From: Lachnospiraceae bacterium UBA1748
GTDB taxonomy: Bacteria; Bacillota; Clostridia; Lachnospirales; Lachnospiraceae
Reading direction: 5' to 3'
NCBI GenBank assembly: GCA_002314855.1
Contig: DCHQ01000044.1
Span: 1 to 29,526 of the forward strand
DNA: 29,526 bases
Part shown: positions 22,071-29,526 of the stretch, in pieces
How positions within the stretch are numbered: the stretch's first letter is position 1
Layout of the letters: each line of letters starts with the position of its first letter
Notes under the pieces: model-generated
What the model was told of the DNA's origin: nothing
The model's input: only the letters and a program-made list of their open reading frames with translations
Database searches by the model: none
Position numbers and translations under genes: made by a program

Positions 22071-24929
22071 TTAGTCTCCACCAATCGTGCCAGTTACCTG
22101 TGAAGCAGTACCTGTAAGAATATCCTGTTCATCAGCAAGATTGAAGTAATATTTATAAACATCAAGTGCAACCTGAGCCGCATAATCTGATGTATATCCA
22201 TTGGCAATACGTATTGCAACAGTCATAGTAGGATTCTGATATGGTGCATAACCTACAAACAAGGCATGGTTAGCTTTGTTGGTTGCTTCCTGAGCAGTAC
22301 CTGTTTTACCAGCTGTTTCAATGGCAATAGAATTGAAATAGTACTTATTCTGTACCACTCCTCTCATACCAACATGTATAGCATTCCAAAGATTATCTGG
22401 TAAATCTATGGTATTACGAATATTAGGCGTATATTCGTATAAAGCATTATCATTAGTATCAACTACTCTATTGATTAAGCTTAGGTTAAATACTGTACCG
22501 CCATTAGCAATTGCCGTTGTGTATCTTGCAAGGCCAACTGTTGTATATGAGTTGGTACCCTGTCCAATAGCTGAAGGAACCGGATACTGGTTGGAAACCT
22601 GCGGCTCTGATTCGGCAATTTCTACACCTGATTTCTCGCTAAGTCCATATAAATCAGCATACTTGGCAAGTCTTTCGATACCATATGTATCACTATAACC
22701 AGTACCATCATAAGCCAGTCTATAACCCACTTCGTAAAAGAAACAGTTACATGAATGCCTAATCGCATTCGATACAGACAGTTGTCCGTGAGATCCTGGA
22801 TAGACGTGGCACTTATGAATTGTACCATTAAGCTTTTCAAATGTTCCAGTACAGGTAATTAAAGTATCTGTATTGATTACACCTTCCATAACACCTGCAG
22901 TTGACGAAACCATCTTGAAAATAGAACCCGGCGCAGTCTTTTGCTGAGTTGCATAGTTCCATAACGGCTTAGACAAATCCGCATTAAGAGCTGCAAGATA
23001 AGCTGTATCCGCAGTATTAGCCAGCCTGTTGTTATCATAGCCCGGATATGATACAAGAGCCAAAACTTCACCAGTATTACAATCAGTAATAACCATTGAG
23101 CCAGAGCAAGGCTCTAGTCCAAGCTGTGCAGGCGTAAGCTTTAAGTTCTCAATAAGGTATTCCATGAAATCATAAGATGATATTGCACCATTCTTAAGTC
23201 TGGTCACATAATCACTGTCAATCTGAATAACATCCTGTTCCCACAGTATCTGGCAAATACTTCGAGGTGAAATACTATCACTTAATATCATGTACTTAAT
23301 AACCTTCTTGGTAAATTCACCATTGGTTCTAAGCTTATTAATGATATAGTCAACAAGTGCATCATATATTTCACTGGAATCCGCATATTCATCAAGAATA
23401 TCAAGCTTACTAATATCAATCCACTGCATTGCAATTGCATAATTAAGATATTCTCTTACACCAATTGTTTCATTGATTTTCCAGTTAATATATGTTTCGT
23501 CTGTTGTATCTATCTTGTCGTTCATGATAAGTCCATAGTTATATGATGCAAGCATATTAACTATAAACGATTCATAAACCTGATATTCTTTGCTAAGAGT
23601 ATTGTATGGTCTGTTACCATTACGAAGCTCGTCCTCAAGCGAAGCTATTACAGCATCCTTCTTTAAAGCTATTGCGTTACCAACTGTCTGTTCCACATCG
23701 CTGGCATATGGCTGAGTAAGTCTATTAACATCAATAAGATTATTGTTAAAGCAAGCATAATAAACGTCATAAATTGGTATTGAAGGGTTACGCCCTTCTT
23801 CATCAACTTCCTTAACATTTTTAAGCTTTGCCACAATAATACCTGCTATCTTCTGCTCCAAAAGATCATACATAGCCTTTTGAAGATTAGCATCTATGGT
23901 AAGGTACACATCATTACCTGCCGTTGGAAGAACAACATCCGTTACTTCCTTGATACGACCAAGATTATCAACGAATACTGTTTCTTTTCCCTTCGTACCC
24001 TGAAGGTTACTTTCCATCGAGTACTCTATACCTGTTTTACCAACGACATCAATTGTTGAATAATTGGGATTGATTGCGCTGTATTCAGCATATTCAGCTG
24101 GAGATATCTTACCGACATATCCCATAAATGGTGCAAAATATACTGCATCATTATATTTACGAATTGACTGCTCTTCTATCTTAACGCCGTCAAGAATGTC
24201 GCTGTTTTCCATGATAGCTGCGGCTGTTCGTTCATTAATCTGTGTGCTAACAGTAGTGGCAATATACTTCTGATAACCATTAAGACTAAGGTTATATCTT
24301 ACTCTGACAATATCAAGGACATCCTCCTTGGTATATCCCATGGCATAAGCAAATACATCACCCTTCTCACCTTCAAGGTATCCACCTACTCCATACTTCT
24401 TTTCTCCTCCAAGATAAGCTATAACTTCATCTGGATTAGCTGTTTTCTCAGCATATTTAAGGTCCGAAGTAGAGGTATGACCATATACATCAGCAAGAAA
24501 ACGAAGCTGCGCTGTGCCTTCCTGACTGAACATATAGTTGTCATTCTCATCAAGATATATTCCAAAATCACATTCAATATCATCACCATGTGATTTGATA
24601 ATATTATTCATGTTAAAAATAATATTATTGAGAGTCTCGTTCTTATGCTTTCCTGATTCAATGGTATCAGTAATCGTAACACTGTATGCCAAATCATTGT
24701 AAGCAAGAAGCACTCCATTACGATCATATATACATCCTCTGGAAGCAGGAATATCAAGCTCCTTTTCGATACTAAGCGTAAAATTATCAAGATACATCTG
24801 ACCATCAACAATCTGAAGCTCAAATATCTTATTAAACAGTACTGCTGAAAGTAATATTATGACCACATAAAGAAGAACAGTTCTATCAGTTATAAAGTTA
24901 AAAAATCGATCTTTTAAATCAAAAAACAT
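22071..24929 (-). CDS. mrdA: Penicillin-binding protein 2 (class B transpeptidase), enlarged
   Basis: A membrane-anchored transpeptidase that crosslinks peptidoglycan for elongation, partner of RodA. One membrane segment (about 17-38) is followed by the PBP dimerisation domain (SRGCIYDRNGVLLAYN, 63-78; GYVGKISPAEY, 270-280; GKTGIEYSMESNLQG, 297-311). The transpeptidase domain carries SIFK (Ser669 nucleophile, Lys672), SCN (726-728) and KTG (875-877). At 952 residues it is about 300 longer than typical PBP2 (about 630). Most of the excess is a block at about 368-600, between the LTIDANLQKAMYDLL helix and SMVITDCNTGEVLALVSYPG, which are nearly adjacent in ordinary PBP2. The catalytic residues are intact, so it should be active. 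The start overlaps mreD by 11 bases. Confidence 0.95.
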   Translation of the reverse strand: MFFDLKDRFFNFITDRTVLLYVVIILLSAVLFNKIFELQIVDGQMYLDNFTLSIEKELDIPASRGCIYDRNGVLLAYNDLAYSVTITDTIESGKHKNETLNNIIFNMNNIIKSHGDDIECDFGIYLDENDNYMFSQEGTAQLRFLADVYGHTSTSDLKYAEKTANPDEVIAYLGGEKKYGVGGYLEGEKGDVFAYAMGYTKEDVLDIVRVRYNLSLNGYQKYIATTVSTQINERTAAAIMENSDILDGVKIEEQSIRKYNDAVYFAPFMGYVGKISPAEYAEYSAINPNYSTIDVVGKTGIEYSMESNLQGTKGKETVFVDNLGRIKEVTDVVLPTAGNDVYLTIDANLQKAMYDLLEQKIAGIIVAKLKNVKEVDEEGRNPSIPIYDVYYACFNNNLIDVNRLTQPYASDVEQTVGNAIALKKDAVIASLEDELRNGNRPYNTLSKEYQVYESFIVNMLASYNYGLIMNDKIDTTDETYINWKINETIGVREYLNYAIAMQWIDISKLDILDEYADSSEIYDALVDYIINKLRTNGEFTKKVIKYMILSDSISPRSICQILWEQDVIQIDSDYVTRLKNGAISSYDFMEYLIENLKLTPAQLGLEPCSGSMVITDCNTGEVLALVSYPGYDNNRLANTADTAYLAALNADLSKPLWNYATQQKTAPGSIFKMVSSTAGVMEGVINTDTLITCTGTFEKLNGTIHKCHVYPGSHGQLSVSNAIRHSCNCFFYEVGYRLAYDGTGYSDTYGIERLAKYADLYGLSEKSGVEIAESEPQVSNQYPVPSAIGQGTNSYTTVGLARYTTAIANGGTVFNLSLINRVVDTNDNALYEYTPNIRNTIDLPDNLWNAIHVGMRGVVQNKYYFNSIAIETAGKTGTAQEATNKANHALFVGYAPYQNPTMTVAIRIANGYTSDYAAQVALDVYKYYFNLADEQDILTGTASQVTGTIGGD

Positions 24930-25443
24930 CCTGCTGTTCCTCCTTTCTAAAAGTGAACGGTATCACCTTGTGCTCAATAAAAAGAAGGGCTGGATATAAA
25001 ACTATACATACAACCATTGTATAAATAAACTCTGGAAGAATAATGTTAAGGCTGTAATATGCAAAATTAAACTTGCCATGTAAAACAAATCTCAGAAAAT
25101 AAGTGAGAAATGATAAAACAACATCGCTAAGACCTATACAAAATACTGGAAGCTTCACAGTATCCTCTACGTAAAATCGATTAAGCATACCATTGAAAAA
25201 GCCAATATACATATACTCAAGAGAATGAAGACCTATTATATCTGCATAGAAAACATCCATTAAAAGGCCACAGAAAAAACCAGCTATTATGCCATCAGTC
25301 TCACCACGAAGGAATCCATAGGCACACACTACTATAAGAAGCAGATTAGGCACTACTCCCTTAATGGATAAATGATGAAATATGCTGGTTTGTAACAAAA
25401 ACAGTACTAGTACTGTTAATATACTAATGAATGTCTTCTTCAT
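24919..25443 (-). CDS. mreD: Rod shape-determining protein MreD
   Basis: A 174-residue hydrophobic protein with about five membrane segments, starting MKKTFISILTVLVLFLLQTS. The family pattern is visible in PNLLLIVVCAYGFLRGETDGIIAGFFCGLLMDVFYADIIGL (PN near 32, GxxxGLLxD near 58-63). It is an integral-membrane part of the elongation complex, interacting with MreC and the RodA-PBP2 synthase. It lies seven bases after mreC and overlaps mrdA by 11 bases. The identification rests on the pattern and on its position between mreC and mrdA. Confidence 0.9.
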   Translation of the reverse strand: MKKTFISILTVLVLFLLQTSIFHHLSIKGVVPNLLLIVVCAYGFLRGETDGIIAGFFCGLLMDVFYADIIGLHSLEYMYIGFFNGMLNRFYVEDTVKLPVFCIGLSDVVLSFLTYFLRFVLHGKFNFAYYSLNIILPEFIYTMVVCIVLYPALLFIEHKVIPFTFRKEEQQDVF

Positions 25444-25450
25444 AAATCTA

Positions 25451-26317
25451 TTATTCTAAAGCATCCTTGGTTCTGGTAATAATAAGCACCTCGGATAAAT
25501 GCGAAAAATCAACAACAGGAGTAATAAGTCCTGATCTGGTAATATGGTTGGAATCATTCTCCATAGTAGCTATATAGCCTATGAGGATTCCTGGTAAATA
25601 TTTGTCACTAATGTAGGAGGTAACAACCTTATCTCCTGTTTCAACTGCACCTGTGGTATCTACAAGCTGCGAAAAAGATAAATAGCCCTTATCGTACATA
25701 TCAATACCACCAGACACAATAAGATTATCCTGAGTATGAAGGATACATGAGCTAACATTAACATTGTCCTCGATAATAGAAGTTACTTTGGACCAGTTAT
25801 ATCCAACCTCAGTAACGCGGCCAACAAGACCACCTGAAGCAATAACATTCATATCGATTTCTATACCATCACGAGAGCCTTTATCGATAGTAAATGAACT
25901 AAACCAGTTATTGGCATCCCACGATATAACTCTGGCACCAATTTTCTCATAATCAGTATAAGTATTATCAAGAGCATACAAATCTCTAAGACTTGATAAC
26001 TCATACTTATCCTGTAGAAGAAGGGTATTCTCTTCCTCTAGTTCATCTATTTTCGCTCTAAGCTCCATATTTTCAGCATTAAGCATCTCAATGGAAGCCT
26101 TCTTAGTTGCAGCATCAGTAAGTGTCATAGTTACACTTGCAATACCTCTCTGAAAAGGTACTATAACAGCTCCAAAGGAATTCCTAAGAAAGCTGTCTGG
26201 AATCATACCAGAAAAGGTAATTGCCATAAGCAAGAAAGCTATAAATGTATATATAAGCAAAACATATTTACTTGGTAATTTTTGTTTTTCAGGCTTTTTC
26301 TTTACAACAGGGCTCAT
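25451..26317 (-). CDS. mreC: Rod shape-determining protein MreC
   Basis: A 288-residue bitopic protein: basic cytoplasmic start, one membrane helix (about 18-38), a coiled coil (about 75-115, NAENMELRAKIDELEEEN) and an outside beta domain with ARVISWDANNWFSSFTIDKG, GLVGRVTEVG and GYLSFSQLVDTT, typical of MreC. It activates the RodA-PBP2 synthase during elongation. Length is normal. It lies 24 bases after mreB and seven before mreD in the canonical mreBCD order. Confidence 0.94.
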   Translation of the reverse strand: MSPVVKKKPEKQKLPSKYVLLIYTFIAFLLMAITFSGMIPDSFLRNSFGAVIVPFQRGIASVTMTLTDAATKKASIEMLNAENMELRAKIDELEEENTLLLQDKYELSSLRDLYALDNTYTDYEKIGARVISWDANNWFSSFTIDKGSRDGIEIDMNVIASGGLVGRVTEVGYNWSKVTSIIEDNVNVSSCILHTQDNLIVSGGIDMYDKGYLSFSQLVDTTGAVETGDKVVTSYISDKYLPGILIGYIATMENDSNHITRSGLITPVVDFSHLSEVLIITRTKDALE

Positions 26318-26341
26318 TGCTTCCCTCTAAAATCAAACTAA

Positions 26342-27337
26342 TTAAGCATCAATACTATAAGCAAGTGAATTATATTTCTGCTCTTTAATAATGGTTGATA
26401 TTCCCTTGATTACTGTGGCCATTGGCTCTTCATCAACATTAACTGTAAGGCCTGTCTCATTCTCAAGCATCTGAGCAAAATAATCTATCTGTGATGCACC
26501 ACCACTAAGGAAAATACCATTACGATAAATATCCGCACCAAGCTCTGGTGGAGTACGCTCAAGTATAACCTTAACATTATCTACAATAGTCATAAACATT
26601 TCACGAAGACAGTCATATACTAAATCAACAGATACTGCCTTCTCTACAGGTAGTCCTGATACAATATCACGGCCATACACTACAGCGTTCTTTCCTGTAG
26701 TCTCCATATCATATATGGCGTATTTAACCTTTTCAGCTGTCTTAGAACCTATAACAAGCTTATGCTCCTTACGAACAGCCTGCTTAATGGCCTCATCAAA
26801 GTTCTTGCCTCCGATCTTAATAAGCTTGGAAACAACTATACCACCAAGAGAAAGAATTGATATCTCAGTGGTGTCATAACCAATATTAACAACAAGAACA
26901 CCCTGGCTTGTCTTAACATCTATATCCATACCAAGACCGTCAGCAACTGCCTTGTCTACTACGTATACATTCTTGGCCTTAATATTAGCATCCTTAATAA
27001 GCTCGTAAAAAGCTCTCTTTTCTACGTCTGTAATATCTGTAGGAACTGCAATATAATAATCAGCTGGCTTAACAGAACCCTTAAATAAATCATTCATAAA
27101 ATACTTAAGTAAGGTCTGCATATTACCAATATCAGCGATAACACCATTACATAATGGGTAAGAAATTGTAATATTATCTGGAGCCTTCTCGTACATTTCA
27201 AAAGCCGAATCTCCATAGGCCAAAAGAGTATCGCGGCCTTCAATAGCAATCATATTCTTCTCAAGAAAAAAAGAATCTGTTATGCCATTGTATATTTTAA
27301 TATTGTTAGTTCCAAGATCTATTCCAAATGCGTTCAC
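26342..27337 (-). CDS. mreB: MreB-family actin-like protein with degenerate ATPase motifs
   Basis: A 331-residue bacterial actin homologue that forms membrane-bound filaments guiding side-wall synthesis. It starts with GTG after GAGG nine bases upstream. The first phosphate motif GIDLGTNNIKIY (5-16), NGVIADI and VPTDITDVEKRAF match MreB. Other active-site parts do not: the EEP of the usual IEEPMAAAIG is D-K-A at 128-130, the usual VDIGGGTTE is VNIGYDTTE (150-158, with Asp to Asn151), and the adenosine motif is LSGGAS (278-283) where GGG is usual. Fold and position (first of mreBCD) leave little doubt about the family, but ATP hydrolysis may be weak or absent. A second, standard mreB or mbl elsewhere in the genome is likely but cannot be seen here. 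Confidence 0.9.
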   Translation of the reverse strand: MNAFGIDLGTNNIKIYNGITDSFFLEKNMIAIEGRDTLLAYGDSAFEMYEKAPDNITISYPLCNGVIADIGNMQTLLKYFMNDLFKGSVKPADYYIAVPTDITDVEKRAFYELIKDANIKAKNVYVVDKAVADGLGMDIDVKTSQGVLVVNIGYDTTEISILSLGGIVVSKLIKIGGKNFDEAIKQAVRKEHKLVIGSKTAEKVKYAIYDMETTGKNAVVYGRDIVSGLPVEKAVSVDLVYDCLREMFMTIVDNVKVILERTPPELGADIYRNGIFLSGGASQIDYFAQMLENETGLTVNVDEEPMATVIKGISTIIKEQKYNSLAYSIDA

Positions 27338-27386
27338 GTTACTAATCCTCGCTTTATTTGCACTTATTTATAAAAAAATCGAATAT

Positions 27387-27395
27387 ATTTTATCA
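27387..27395 (-). promoter_or_regulatory. Extended -10 promoter of the mre operon
   Basis: Minus strand TGA TAAAAT, an extended -10 (TAAAAT at 27387-27392, five of six), in the 66-base gap between miaA and mreB. No convincing -35. The predicted start near 27380 gives a leader of about 40 bases before the mreB GTG. Confidence 0.45.
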
Positions 27396-27403
27396 CAATT
27401 TGA

Positions 27404-28357
27404 CTAATTATTAAAGTTCACTGATTTTATGTAATCTAACATATAATCCAAAATGGCCTCAGTAGAACCAAGTTTCTCACGGTCAAGCCATACAATCTGA
27501 CGCTCTCGGCGGAGCCATGTCAGCTGCCTCTTAGCGTATCTGCGAGATTCTCGCTTTATTATATCTAAAGCCTCTTCCAAGGATGTAATGCCATCAAGAT
27601 AATCAAGTATTTCCTTATAACCGATTCCCTGCATAGATACCATACTACGCGTGAGGCCTTCACTTCTTAGCTTCTCAACTTCTTCTATAAGGCCCATATC
27701 AACCATCTTATCAACGCGCTTATCAATTCGTTCGTACAGAGCCTCTCTATCATCAGTTAATGCAAAATATATATAATTATAAGGAGATTCTTTAGCACTC
27801 TGCTCCTCATTATGCTCAGATATTTTGTTACCAGTAAGTTTATGGTATTCGATGGCACGTATTACTCTTTTCACATTATTAGGGTGAATAGCCTCAGCAG
27901 CCTTCTCATCAACTTCTTTCAAGATAGAGTGAAGATATTCTGCTCCCTTTTCATCAGCAATATCCTGAAGCTCTGCTCTTATAGTTTCATCACTACTGCT
28001 ATCGCCCGCCTCATTAAATGCAATATCATATAAAAATGCCTGAATATAAAAACCCGTACCACCAACTATGATTGGTATTTTACCTGCTGCATATATTTCG
28101 CTACTGGCCTTTTCAGCCATATCCTTAAAGAAAGTGACATTAAAGTCCTCTGATGGATCAAGTACATCTATACCATAATGCTTTACGCCATCCATCTCCT
28201 CTTTATTAACCTTAGCAGTTCCAATATCCATACGTCTATATACCTGCATGGAGTCGGCAGAAATAATTTCACCACCAATTGCTTTGGCCAGTCTGACACC
28301 TATATCTGATTTTCCTGAGGCAGTCGGACCGCCTATTATGATTAATGGTTTCTTCAT
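27404..28357 (-). CDS. miaA: tRNA dimethylallyltransferase
   Basis: A 317-residue enzyme that transfers a dimethylallyl group to N6 of A37 in tRNAs reading codons that start with U. Motifs: P-loop GGPTASGKS (9-17), SADSMQVYRRMDIGTAK (33-49) with the catalytic Asp35 and substrate-binding loop, GGTGFYIQAFLYDI (99-112), and the tRNA-binding part ending KRQLTWLRRERQIVWLD. Length is standard. It follows mutL by 14 bases; mutL-miaA is a widely conserved pair. Expression probably comes from a promoter upstream of mutL, outside the window. Confidence 0.97.
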   Translation of the reverse strand: MKKPLIIIGGPTASGKSDIGVRLAKAIGGEIISADSMQVYRRMDIGTAKVNKEEMDGVKHYGIDVLDPSEDFNVTFFKDMAEKASSEIYAAGKIPIIVGGTGFYIQAFLYDIAFNEAGDSSSDETIRAELQDIADEKGAEYLHSILKEVDEKAAEAIHPNNVKRVIRAIEYHKLTGNKISEHNEEQSAKESPYNYIYFALTDDREALYERIDKRVDKMVDMGLIEEVEKLRSEGLTRSMVSMQGIGYKEILDYLDGITSLEEALDIIKRESRRYAKRQLTWLRRERQIVWLDREKLGSTEAILDYMLDYIKSVNFNN

Positions 28358-28371
28358 TTAATTCACTTTCA

Positions 28372-29526
28372 TTAGTCAACGATTCGCTTAAATTTCTTCT
28401 CAAGCTCGTATTTACTCATAGAGAAAATGGTAGGGCGACCATGAGGACAGTGATATGGATTATCAAGTGTTAACATTTCGTCGATAAGCTCTGTCATTTC
28501 AGCCACTGAGATTTTACGGCCACCTTTAACCGAAGCTTTACATGCCATGGTCGCAATACGCTGAAGAATAACCTTTGGCGTACTATTATGCTTGTTCTCA
28601 CCCAGCTCCTCTAATATATCAAGGAACATTTCCTTAGGAGTATTACAGAAAAGCTCACTAGGAATTCCTGTGATTGCTACTTCGCTACCGCCAAATTCTT
28701 CACATTCAAAACCTATCTTCTCGAAATACTCTTTATTATCATTAAATACAGTAAGTTCACTGCCTGTTAATGTAACAACAATAGGAGGATTAAGATACTG
28801 CGTAAGCTTCTCATCATTCTCGACACGCTTCATTATTCGCTCATAATTAACTTTCTCATGAGCTGCATGCTGATCTATAAAGTACACTGAATCGGCATAT
28901 TCCATGATCCAGTAAGCATCAAATACATGACCGATCAGCTTATATCTTGCCCTTGCCTCACTTGATAAAACTCTATCCTCAGTAAACATACTAAGCTGCT
29001 CAGGTTTAGTATTTGTAACGTCAATTAGCTCAACCTTTTCGCTAACATCATTAGGAATTGTTACGTCCTTCTTCTCGACAACCACTGGCTGATCATTATC
29101 ATCATCAAAATCAACTGAAAAAATAAATCGTTCTTCCTTCGGAATCTTTTTATCTATAACATCATCAGTTTGAGACTCAGCAACCGAAGCCATATCATTT
29201 GAAATCTTTTCACTTAGCTGATTATCAGTAGCCTGCTCTTCCAGAGCTAAAGTCGTCTCAGATATACGCTCTTCTTCGAAAAATTCTGGCGATTTTTCAT
29301 ACGAAACATTAGTAGACTTACTTTGCTTTTCATCAAGCGATACACTACTTATCATCTCACGATTCTTAAGAGTATAAGCTATAGCCCTTGTGATGAATTC
29401 CTGAAAATGAAGATTATCATTAAATCTTACTTCGAGCTTGGCAGGATGCACATTAACATCGAGAGCTGTGAAATCCATATCAATATGAAGCACACAAAAT
29501 GGGAATTTGTGCTGCATAAGATATTC
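28372..29526 (-). CDS. mutL: DNA mismatch repair protein MutL, C-terminal part (cut by window edge)
   Basis: The reading frame continues beyond the right edge; 384 codons are visible and the first internal Met at 29517 is not the start. The N-terminal GHKL ATPase motifs lie outside. The end of the transducer domain is seen (HKFPFCVLHIDMD, ALDVNVHPAKLEVRF), then an acidic linker of about 140 residues, then the dimerisation/endonuclease domain with DQHAAHEKVNYE (the DQHA-x2-E-x4-E metal site, about 28840-28880), ACKASVKGG and CPHGRPT. MutL nicks the newly made strand in organisms lacking MutH, so this is the nicking type expected in Firmicutes. It heads the visible mutL-miaA pair. Confidence 0.95.
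   Translation of the reverse strand, partial: EYLMQHKFPFCVLHIDMDFTALDVNVHPAKLEVRFNDNLHFQEFITRAIAYTLKNREMISSVSLDEKQSKSTNVSYEKSPEFFEEERISETTLALEEQATDNQLSEKISNDMASVAESQTDDVIDKKIPKEERFIFSVDFDDDNDQPVVVEKKDVTIPNDVSEKVELIDVTNTKPEQLSMFTEDRVLSSEARARYKLIGHVFDAYWIMEYADSVYFIDQHAAHEKVNYERIMKRVENDEKLTQYLNPPIVVTLTGSELTVFNDNKEYFEKIGFECEEFGGSEVAITGIPSELFCNTPKEMFLDILEELGENKHNSTPKVILQRIATMACKASVKGGRKISVAEMTELIDEMLTLDNPYHCPHGRPTIFSMSKYELEKKFKRIVD

Noticed and set aside
26342..27337. Gene might be a DnaK- or FtsA-type actin-fold protein
   Set aside because: Length, NGVIADI, VPTDITDVEKRAF and the place before mreC-mreD fit MreB; the active-site changes are better read as divergence within MreB.

Overview
The window is AT-rich chromosomal DNA in which every gene I can support lies on the minus strand, so genes are described below in their order of transcription, from high to low coordinates. 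Protein sequences and gene order (mutL-miaA, mreBCD-mrdA-rodA-mgsA, yggS-sepF, lspA-rluD, pilin operon) point to a Firmicute of the Clostridia, most likely a Lachnospiraceae member of the Butyrivibrio/Pseudobutyrivibrio/Roseburia kind. That assignment is inference from protein style and synteny. There is no rRNA, tRNA, CRISPR array, insertion sequence or phage gene. No stretch longer than about 220 bases lacks a gene.

Right third (29526-19547): the 3' part of mutL, then miaA, then a cell-elongation operon starting at an extended -10 promoter near 27390: a divergent mreB, mreC, mreD, a very large PBP2 (mrdA), rodA, methylglyoxal synthase (mgsA) and a lipoprotein D-Ala-D-Ala carboxypeptidase. 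Gaps are mostly -11 to +30 bases. Three proteins are unusual: MreB lacks several consensus ATPase residues, PBP2 has an inserted block of about 230 residues inside its transpeptidase domain, and MgsA has Ser where the catalytic base Asp is expected.

Middle (19546-13419): a small P-loop protein with its own promoter and terminator; a HlyD-like single-pass membrane protein; a 121-bp imperfect palindrome plus a second perfect hairpin; yggS; sepF with a near-consensus promoter and its own terminator; then a tight aroB-lspA-rluD unit ending in a terminator. The yggS-sepF...lspA-rluD order resembles the Bacillus ylmE-sepF...lspA-ylyB region, with aroB where ylmG/ylmH/divIVA/ileS would be.

Left 13 kb (13296-1): a new promoter drives four consecutive prepilin-like genes. 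The first encodes a protein of 4049 residues: a class III (prepilin peptidase) leader and pilin helix, about 32 GLUG-type repeats likely forming a beta-solenoid, a cellulose-binding-module-like insertion with a Pro/Thr/Asp linker, a long region of beta-sandwich (fibronectin III-like) sequence, and an acidic Pro/Glu/Thr tail with no sortase signal. Three small pilin-like proteins follow, the last cut by the window edge. I interpret this as a type IV pilus or pseudopilus whose giant subunit is a surface adhesin, possibly for plant polysaccharide or glycans. It is the most interesting system in the window.
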